Source of the DNA: Spirogloea muscicola
Lineage: Eukaryota; Streptophyta; Zygnematophyceae; Spirogloeales; Spirogloeaceae
Reading direction: 5' to 3'
Length of the DNA stretch: 26,875 nt
NCBI GenBank assembly: GCA_009602725.1
Contig: WELB01000336.1
Span: 72,865-99,739, forward strand
Shown here: one piece after another, positions 18,223 through 25,396 of the stretch
How positions within the stretch are numbered: position 1 is the first letter of the stretch
Layout: each line of letters starts with the position of its first letter
Position numbers and translations under genes: made by a program
Notes under the pieces: generated by a model
Database searches by the model: none
Seen by the model: the letters and a program-made list of their open reading frames with translations, nothing else
Told to the model about the DNA's origin: nothing

Positions 18223-18450
18223 TGTGCTATGTGATGCACTTGAGTGCACCGTGTGCGTTGGCGCACCACTATGTAGGGGGGTAGTTCCTAAACCCCCTAG
18301 GTTCGAACTCAATAAGGACGTACTAACCCCGAACTGCGTGTATAGGGATCAGGACGTCACAGTCCCGGCAAGCGGGCAGGGGGCAGTTGACGCCGGGCAG
18401 CTCACCTTGCTGGCCCTGCCGACAATCGATGGCCCGCAGGAGGTCCAGCC

Positions 18451-18745
18451 ACGAAAAGCAGGTGGACAGACGCATATGCCGTGTTTGGTATGCAGCGGTG
18501 CTTTGAAGCACCACATTGTCCACGAGCGTAGTGTTTGGGCGTTATAAGTGGTTCTGCACACAAGCTTGAGTTCGAGCACATGAAGTGCTGCGCACATACT
18601 GTCACGAATGCTGCAGATTGCCAAGCCCGGGCTACCGGCGGAGCGAGGAAAGCGGGAAGGCACTGGGATGGGTCCGCAACGGTCAAATGAGCAACGGCTA
18701 CTGCTGGGGCAAGGGTCCAGGGTCCGAGGGTAAGTGAGTGAAGAA
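18451..18745. other. No recognised gene between two LINE copies
   Basis: I see no domain and no element end. A short inverted repeat ggtgcttt-gaagcacc occurs near 18496-18511. Confidence 0.45.
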
Positions 18746-18943
18746 AGTGCGCTCCCAACGAAAGTAAGGGGCTGGGAAAGGCCAGCCCAAAGAAGTGGTC
18801 AAGGTCCAAAGAGCCGGAAGACGCCTACAGCCAGACACACGACTACTGCAGATGGAAGCTCAGTATCCACGAGTGAGCAGCAGCAAGCCCAAGTAATTCG
18901 CAGCTGGCAAAGAGGCACTCCCTCGAGACCCAGAGGCAGCAGC

Positions 18944-20163
18944 TGTAACGTTCCCACTTAAGCCAGATGGTTACGCTTCCCTGATGGGCACGTGACCTAC
19001 CTGGCCTGGCCAGGTGGTCGCGCACGAGGGCCTCGGTGGCGCGGTGTCCACCTTGGCGCCTCGACAGGTTGGCCCCCCCGGCGTGGGCTGGTCCGACAGG
19101 TTGGCCCCCCATCGTGGGGCCTTCCGAGAGGTCGACTGTAAGAAACCTCGCCCTACACACGCAGTTAGAGTGAGCAGTCCTTGTTGAGTTCGGCTGTAGG
19201 GGGTTTTAGGAACCTTCCCACTACACAGGCAAAGCACTAGCGCATCGGCGCAGCGGAAGACAGGCCCGTGGCGCCGCCGTCAGGCAGCGACTCCACCTCC
19301 TGGGAGCGCTGGCCGGCGCAGCAGGCCCCGCAGCAGGGTACGGCGGCGGCTACGGCGGCGAGCAGCGGCAAGGGGCTTCACCGATTCGAACTCATGTCGA
19401 GCCTCAGCCCCAAGGCTCTTCGTGCTTCCCCGTGCCACCCCCCCTCCAGGGGTGTGAGCGGGTCGCCCCATGGCCTGCCTTGCGGCGGGCCAAAGATTTT
19501 GCCTTGAACGGGCGGGTCCTAGCGAGGGGTATTTCTGAACGGGCGGGGCCCGCCTCTGGGCGGGCCACTTGCCCGGCAAGCCAGCCCACCACCTGGCGGG
19601 CCACTTGTCCCGAATGGCCGGTCATGTAATGCCAACAGAGCCATGTGGCTTGAGCAAACGGCTGGTTCATCACATCGACCCCCGGGGTGAACCTCGTGCG
19701 GCCCGCCCTGCTGGCCAGGCTTTCCCTCGACAGGTCTGCCCCTCGGGACGGGCCTCCTTCGGCCCGCCCCTCGGGGTGGGCCTTGAGGAGATCCACATGC
19801 GCCCCTGGAGGGGGCGGCACCGGGAGCACTAGGAGTCTGGGAGGGGCAGAGACACCGATAGCCAGTACGGATCTGTGAAGCCCTGAGAGAGGCGCAGCTC
19901 TGCTGCTGCGCCTGCTGCCGCAGCATGTCGCCGGCAGGACGCTGCCGACCCGCTGCGAGGCGTCCGTGGCCGGCCCTTGGTGGGCTAGCTGCGGGCTGGG
20001 CCCGAGAGGTGGATACGCCGCGGCGCCACAGGGCAAGACTTCCTGTGCGCAGCGAGGCGCGAGGTACTTCACGGTGTAGGGGTTTGCTCCTAAATCCCTA
20101 CGTCCTAAACCCAATCACGACTTTACCGCCTAATTGCCTGTGAACAGGGGCCGGGTCACTACA
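18944..20163 (+). mobile_element. Solo LTR, family F (677 bp without insert), TSD GCAGC
   Basis: TGTAACGTTCCCACTT...GGGTCACTACA with perfect GCAGC duplications at 18939-18943 and 20164-20168. It is itself interrupted by the family A LTR 19137-19674. Two CGACAGGTTGGCCCCCC-type repeats (about 19063-19115) lie in U3. A box variant CACAGGGCAAGACTTCCTGTG is at about 20026-20047, preceded by a GC-rich inverted repeat GCCGCGGC. Confidence 0.9.
19137..19674 (-). mobile_element. Solo LTR, family A (538 bp), TSD TCGAC
   Basis: TGTAAGAAACCTCG...GGTTCATCACA on + with perfect TCGAC duplications at 19132-19136 and 19675-19679. It is collinear with the 539-bp LTRs of the inner gypsy element. It inserted into the family F solo LTR and is therefore younger. 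Confidence 0.92.
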
Positions 20164-20344
20164 GCAGCCATAGCGCGGCCTGCGCGCGAGTGGACTGCGT
20201 GAGCCAGGGAGCGCTGGAGAGAGACGCAGAGCCGGCATACGGAAGACTTGCGCGAGCGAGCTGGCAGCGTTTAAGCCCGGCAGCTCCCCTGGCTGACCCA
20301 CCGCCAATGGTGGCCTGCCGGGCAAGCCGCTGCAGGAGGGCCAG

Positions 20345-21460
20345 TCAGCGCCTGCCGAAGACCCCGTGCACGTCGATTGCGAGTGCCGCGAACTCATCTT
20401 CAACTCGAAGATCCGCATACTTGCGCTCCTTGCCCCGAGCCGCCGTGCCGACCGCGTGCCATGCTGTCAACGCCGCTTTGGTGGGGCTGGCGGAGTCGAC
20501 GTAGTCGGCATTTACCACATCCGCAATGATGCGGGGGCCCCCTTCAGGCGGAATGGCGACCAGGTCCGCGCGCCGTGTAAGGAGCTGACCGTCCGCCCCC
20601 AGCTGGATGGGCATGACAGATGTATCTCCCACCGCCACTGTGTAGCCAGCTTCCAAAGAGCGCCGTACACGCCGTCCCGTAAGAGGTCGTGGGATGGGAC
20701 CCGGTCCGCTCGCCCCCGAGCACACAGCGGAGCATGTGCGCAGCCAGCTCCGCAGCGTCGGCGTTGCGGGCTCTGCGTTCGCATTGCACCACACCAACGA
20801 CGCAGGTGGGGAGGAGGCCCAGGAGCCGGTGACAGCCGTCCAAAGACCGCGTCGGGCATGGTGAACGGAGCATAGATTGGGAGGGCTGTTAACGACGCCG
20901 CCGCCCCGGGGGAGGAAGCCGACAGGAGCCAGGCGCGCCCACAAAGGTCGCGCTCGGGAAGGAGCGCCACCGCCTGGGTCGAATGCCACCTTCTTCACCA
21001 ACGCCATGTAGCGTGCCTGGGCACGCAGGTCGGGGGTGTGGGCGAGGTATTCGGATGGAACTGCCCGCAGCGACAAGTCGGGGTGGGCCGCCAGCAGCCC
21101 ATCGCGGGCAGAGCGGACAACTGCCTGGAAGGGCAGCAGCCCGATCTCCACTTCAGCTGCCGCCCGATCTAGGGCGCGATTGCCGTGTACGAGGAAGCGC
21201 TGGCAGAGGGAAGCGGCGACATGCGCCCAGCTGCCCAGGTATGCCACCTTACAGGCGCCGGCAAGTATGCGGCAGGCCAAGCTGCCGCAGCTGACTGGCA
21301 GGCTAGCCTGCAGCAGAGCGGCTGGCGAGGTGAGGAAGTCCGGGTGCTGGACGAGGGTTGCCGCGCTCGCCAGGATGCCGGCGTTGAAGGACGCGTACGC
21401 CGCCCTTCGCCGCCGGAGAGTGAGGGAGGACGCGGGCCAGGTAGTGCGGCCGCTGTGCAA
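20345..21460 (-). pseudogene. LINE ORF fragment: RT C-terminal part and endonuclease-like domain
   Basis: 371 codons on -. Upstream, SPAFVADQLQARLQEH and QELQDMQLTIV (21475-21580) are in the same style but separated by stops. SPAALLQASLPVSCGSLACR and AYLGSWAHVAASL resemble the region following RT in many LINE ORFs. The C-terminal part has RADLVAIPPEGG, RIIADVV and RGKERKYADL, a D...D-V...K-x3-KY arrangement like the PD-(D/E)XK-type tail domain seen in such ORFs, and ends in VFGRR before the stop. RT catalytic motifs are not in the visible part. Family assignment is from pattern memory, so the exact clade is open. Confidence 0.6.
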
Positions 21461-21610
21461 AGCACCGATTTAGATAACGATCGTCAGCTGCATGTCTTGT
21501 AGCTCTTGGAGGCGGTCCGCCGGCTAGAGGTGCTCCTGCAGCCGTGCCTGTAGCTGATCCGCTACAAAGGCTGGTGAGCCTAAGGGGGTGAAGAACTTAC
21601 CCATCTTCCC

Positions 21611-22332
21611 TGTAACGTCCCCCCTTTTGTAGGAGCCAAACATTTCCGGTAAGTGCGCTTCACGCGCGCTTCACGCGCGCCACGCGCCAGTCACGCGCGC
21701 CACGCGCCAGTCCCCTGGACTTGTATCCCTGTTCGTCAGGCTTGCGCCACGCGCAGCCCGCAGTACGCGCGGCACGCCCCCCCCTATCCTCATTGTGCGG
21801 GTCCGCTCTTCCAGGGGCCGGACCTTGGGGGCTACCCGCGCCACTTGTATCCCCATTGTGCGGATCCGCTCCTCAGGGGGCCGGACCTTGGGGCTACCCT
21901 CGTCACACCCTCAGGTGAGGGGTGGCAGGTGGAACGCTATAAGTAGTAGGCCGAGGCCAGGCTCTTCAGTCGGACCAGTGACGCCCAGAGAGAGGCATAG
22001 CCCTGCTTGCCTGCTGCCGCAGCCGCCGCCCCAGCCCTGCTGCTGCCGTCTGCTGCCCAGCCCGTCGCCGCAGCTCGTCGCTGCGGATATTGCCGGCTAT
22101 CCGTAAGTGCTATGGTTGCGCCCCATCTGGGGATAGCTACTAAACCAGACCCTCGGTAGAGTCGCCGCCTTCTGGCGGCGCCTCAGGGTAAGACTTCCGC
22201 TGTGCTATGTGATGCACTTGAGTACACCATGTGTGCTGGCGCTCCACTATGTAGGGGGGTAGTTCCTAACTCCCTAGGCTCGAACTCAATAAGGACGTAC
22301 TAACCCCTAACTGCGTTTATCAGGACGTCACA
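21611..22332 (+). mobile_element. Solo LTR, family B (722 bp), copy 2, TSD TTCCC
   Basis: TGTAACGTCCCCCC...CAGGACGTCACA with perfect TTCCC duplications at 21606-21610 and 22333-22337. TATA block at 21931-21950, hairpin CGCCGCC-TTCT-GGCGGCG at 22163-22180 and box CCTCAGGGTAAGACTTCCGCTG at 22181-22202. It has the same U3 duplications as copy 1. Confidence 0.92.
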
Positions 22333-22337
22333 TTCCC

Positions 22338-22700
22338 AATACAAGCTCACCCTCAAGCCGAGCGAACACTAAATAGCCCAACGGATTGCGAGCCCGGCCA
22401 TAAGGGCTTGGGGGGGAAAAGTGGCACCGACGGATCTTTGTTGACGACCAGTCCGTGACGGCTATTCGACGGTCTACAATCAACAATCTATCCGTACATC
22501 CGCCATTGGGTCATACCGACGGTCCCCCGTCCATGCCCCGTCAACAGCAACTGACGGCTATTGTGAGCCGTCTATTGCTCACATCGACATCAACGACTGC
22601 CAAAGACACCGTCAAGGTTGTCTACCAAGCTGCCACCTCCAGTCGTCGTTCCAGCGCCAGCACCAAGCTGTCGTCGCGCGTCACGACTCCGGGTTGCGTC
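22338..22700. repeat. GACGG/CCGTC-rich stretch, possible cut-and-paste transposon remnant
   Basis: No gene. From about 22425 GACGG (or CCGTC) recurs many times in both orientations, and this resumes after the solo LTR at 23452-23570. Such dense short subterminal motifs occur in CACTA-like elements, but I found no terminal inverted repeats or transposase, so this is weak. Confidence 0.35.
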
Positions 22701-23446
22701 TGTAATGTACCGGCCGTATGTTTAAGCCACTCGGCTCTGTTGTTACATGACCGACTATTTGGGCCAAGTGGCCCGCCAGGTGGCGGGCTGGCTGGCCGGG
22801 CAAGCGGCCCGCCCAGAGGCGGGCCCCGCCCGTCCTAAAATACCCCTCGCCAGGATCCGCCCGTTCAGGGGAGGATCTTTGGCCTGCCACAAGGCGGGCC
22901 ATGGGGCGACCCGCTCACACCCCTGGAGGGGGGGTGGCACGGGGAAGCACGAGGAAAGGGCTCGCCCATTGAGGATAGGGGCTGGACAAGCCAGCCCAAA
23001 AAAGAATGAACAAAGAACGAGAAGGGGGCCAGAGGAAGCCAGAGGAAGCGCTAAGAAACCAAAGCACACAAAGAAAGAAAGCAGCTACAAATTACTCAGT
23101 AACCCCTGCTAAGCAGCCGCAAATCAGAGAGGCTAGGGTCCTGGAAGTGGGTCCGAGGAGCCTTGGGGCTGAGGCTCGACAGGAGTTCGAACCAGGGAAG
23201 CCCAAGAGCAGTCTTGCTGCTGCTCGCCGCCGCAGCCGCCGCCGCACCGCCCTGCGAGGCCTGCTGCGCCGGCCTGCGACCAGGAGGTGGAGTCGCCGCC
23301 GGACGGCGACGCCACAGGGCCTGTCTTCCGCTGCGCCTATGCGCTAGTGCTTTGCCAGTGTAGTGGGTTGGTCCCTAAACCCCCTACAGCCGAATTCAAT
23401 GAGGACTGCTCACCCTAACTGCGTATGCAGGCCGAGGTTCTCTACA
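22701..23446 (+). mobile_element. Solo LTR, family A (746 bp with insert), TSD GCGTC
   Basis: TGTAATGTACCGGCCG...GTTCTCTACA with perfect GCGTC at 22696-22700 and 23447-23451. Removing the 198-bp insert and its 6-bp duplication leaves 542 bp, the family A length. A hairpin-like stretch and the box variant ACAGGGCCTGTCTTCCGCTG lie at about 23292-23333. Confidence 0.9.
22956..23153 (-). mobile_element. 198-bp insert related to the LINE 3' end, TSD CGAGGA
   Basis: Flanked by CGAGGA at 22950-22955 and 23154-23159 and absent from the other family A LTRs. On + its left end (GGCTCGCCCATTGAGGATAGGGGCTGG) has the same order as LINE copy 2 (GCGCTCCCAACGAAAGTAAG then GGGCTGG), with a perfect hairpin GGGCTGG-ACAAG-CCAGCCC at 22979-22997. 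Best read as a short 5'-truncated LINE copy or a SINE that shares the LINE tail. Confidence 0.7.
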
Positions 23447-23824
23447 GCGTCGCTCTCAGCTGAAGGTGGAAACCAACTTCCCCAATCGTCAGCCTGGTGA
23501 ATCGTCCGTCTCAAGGCATCTGTCGGCCCTTTCCTGCGGCACTGACGGCCACTTTATCGTCAGTGTGATGAGGTGTCAAGTTTCCAGGCATCTGTCAAAG
23601 CCATCGCTGCTGCATTGACAATCCAGCCCTGTAGCCGACCGAGCAGGATGACTGTGGGGCAGCCTATAGAGGGGGTCCTGGGCAAATCATGCAGTATAGA
23701 GCGTAAGCTCGATGATGGCACACCTTTTATGAGGAAGGACAAGGAAGAGATAGTCGATATAATGTGCAAGAAAGCCACGGAGGCAGTTATACTCGGTACA
23801 ACAGGAGAGATGGTAGGAACTCCA

Positions 23825-24040
23825 GTAGCTTGCACCCATCATGCTCAGCATGATTGCAAGGTCTACAATGTAGAATGTGCCCATTCTCGCGTACTTTATG
23901 TTATGACATATAAGTGTGATACCGCCACTACAGTAGTTTGCACCCATTATGCTCAGCATGATTGCAAGGTCTACACCGTAGAATGTGCCCATGCTCTCAT
24001 ACTTCATGTTATAACATATAAGTGTGCTCGCTGCAGTAGC
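23825..24040. repeat. 108-bp tandem repeat, two units
   Basis: Unit 1 is 23825-23932; unit 2 starts at 23933 and is similar for about 94 bp. Both strands are open across it (177 codons on +, 191 on -) because 108 is a multiple of three, but nearly all differences between units change the residue in both frames. This argues against coding on either strand. Confidence 0.85.
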
Positions 24041-24139
24041 GGTGCAGTAGAGCAGACCACAGCTTGCTTCGTACATCATCCTGACGTTCGGTGTCTTGGG
24101 AGATAAGACCCACTCGGGTATTGCATCTAGGTCCACGCC

Positions 24140-24290
24140 GTTCTTCATGACCCACTCAAGCTCTCCACTTGGATCAACCATGAACAGCACCTTGTCCTCT
24201 ACGGGAGTCTTAGGAGGGCCTAATAATGCTGAGTGCACCGATGCCTCTGTAATCTTCATCATATTGTCAAAAGTGAACGCGCTTTTGCGC
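24140..24290 (-). CDS. Possible exon or gene remnant, unidentified
   Basis: Upstream of the tandem repeat the - frame reads a run with ordinary protein character: KSAFTFDNMMKITEASV, then GPPKTPVEDKVLFMVDPSG, then LEWVMKNGVDLDAIPEWVL. I do not recognise the family. In-frame stops lie just upstream (about 24310), and an AG that could be an acceptor precedes CGCGTTCACTTTTG. Coding is uncertain; it could be an exon, a pseudogene piece, or chance. Confidence 0.25.
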
Positions 24291-24310
24291 GGGTAATACC
24301 ACGATTTCGA

Positions 24311-25396
24311 TCATCAATTTAAGGCTTGGGATCTGCGAATACCTAGCCATACGCCTTGGAATATAGGTGTACCTAAGGCACTTTGCAAATAAAGTTCCAA
24401 AGAGAGCCGTAGAGGCCAGTCAACCTACATCCCGTGCTCGCTGTCATAGGAGCCTGCAATAATAAGTGCTAGGCATCCCAAAACACCTGGGTATCTGCTT
24501 AAAATAATAATCTTATGCTCTGGTGTGGGCCCAAGGTAGCTACGCATTCCAGATTCCCGTGTCCCAAGCGGGTGGATGTTGTGTCACAGAGAAACAGCTC
24601 ATTTGGTGAAAGGCAATGGCTGTGAGAGGCCAGGCCAATCCAATGTCAATGTCAAGGTCTGAAACGGTCGGAAGGTGCAAAAGACAGGTTAGCAGGAGTC
24701 TCCATGACTTCTGCAAAAGGGAGGGGCTGAAGTGGTCGGTGAGTAGGCAGGACTGCAAAATACCTTGACGATACTCACTGTGACGAACAGCTATTCCTGA
24801 CGATCGCAAGGGCCGTGGAATTACGTCGGTTCACGGGCCTTCTGGATTGAGATTATTCAGGATCTCGGTCACTCACTCCATGACGATATATATGTGGAAG
24901 AATCTTCACAAAGCGTCGACTCGATTGGTGCGGGGCGCACCAATTCAGGCTTGATCTCGCGGTGTGAGCATAAGATCAGGGCTGGGCGCCGATGCCAGTG
25001 GCGGCAGGCAGCAGGATGCTTTTGCGAGCTGACGCCAGGTATGGCACAACAGATGTGTACATTTTCTGGCCGAACGCTGGGTGAGAGGAACGGCATTCAC
25101 AGCTATTTTGGCACGACGCGCCGTAAGAATCCACACTTCAGCCAACTTTGCAACCTCGTCACATTAATACCAAAGAACAACCGACAGGAGATTGCACAAC
25201 ATCCTTCAGCCTGAGCCCTGTGCGCTTCCGTGCATCTTGCTCACACTGCATGTCCCCGCTCGAGGCACTTTGCTGCAGCCAACTCCTCGATGTAACCACC
25301 CGTCACATCACAACTTGATATAGCACGTCAAAAGGATAGCAACACAGTCCCACAAGGTAAGGGAGGAGGGGTGGGGAGGGCCGGGGGGCGGGGAGA
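24311..25396. other. No recognised gene; downstream flank of PGS1
   Basis: About 1.1 kb with only short overlapping frames. Close to the PGS1 stop, 25355-25395 is a purine/G-rich run on + (C/T-rich on the sense strand), probably in the 3' untranslated part. I could not place a polyadenylation signal. Confidence 0.4.

Larger units (their letters stand above)
17624..18361 (+). mobile_element. Solo LTR, family B (738 bp), copy 1
   Basis: TGTAACGTGCCCCC...GGACGTCACA, closely related to 21611-22332. U3 has CACGCGCCAGT-type repeats (17690-17750) and a 63-bp direct duplication (17816-17878 and 17879-17940). Flanks are caccc and gtccc, only three of five bases alike, so the duplication has decayed or been lost. 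LINE sequence continues on both sides. Confidence 0.85.
17316..18450 (-). repeat. LINE 3'-end copy 1, interrupted by a solo LTR
   Basis: 17316-17623 and 18362-about 18450 follow the 3' untranslated part of LINE copy 2 (18746-18943 plus 20169-20344): gtgcggcctgcccgcaag against gcgcggcctgcgcgcgag, ggcagctc and gcccgcaggaggtccag have counterparts there. The conserved hairpin GGGCTG-tgaatgag-CAGCCC is at 17349-17368. No coding part is retained, so this looks like a strongly 5'-truncated copy. Exact ends are uncertain. Confidence 0.6.
18746..21610 (-). mobile_element. LINE (non-LTR retrotransposon), copy 2, interrupted by a solo LTR
   Basis: The coding end is on - at 20345-21600, with a 3' region 20344-20169 continuing at 18943-18746 beyond the family F LTR. 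The 3' end is placed near 18746 by comparison with the bounded copy at 22956-23153. The 5' part is cut at 21610 by a family B LTR; whether LINE sequence resumes at 22338 is unclear. A conserved hairpin GGGCTGG-gaaagg-CCAGCCC lies at 18769-18788, near the 3' end. Confidence 0.7.

Noticed and set aside
18303-18316. GGTTCGAACTC-like words in LTRs as a tRNA B box
   Set aside because: No A box, acceptor stem or cloverleaf around them; they are part of the conserved LTR end.
21036-21473. + strand open frames over 20983-21502
   Set aside because: They are shadows of the LINE ORF on the opposite strand and have no motif of their own.
18738-21595. GTGAAGAA at 18738-18745 and 21588-21595 as a LINE target duplication
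   Set aside because: The right copy lies within sequence that reads as LINE coding (FFTPLGSPAFV), so the LINE probably continues beyond it; the match may be chance.
17624-22332. The two family B LTRs as the 5' and 3' LTRs of one full element
   Set aside because: The DNA between them is antisense LINE and other LTRs, no PBS follows the first, and the second has its own TTCCC duplication.
23573-24262. 177-codon (+) and 191-codon (-) frames as genes
   Set aside because: Both are kept open by a 108-bp tandem repeat whose units differ mostly by residue-changing bases in both frames; only the upstream - part was kept as a weak candidate.
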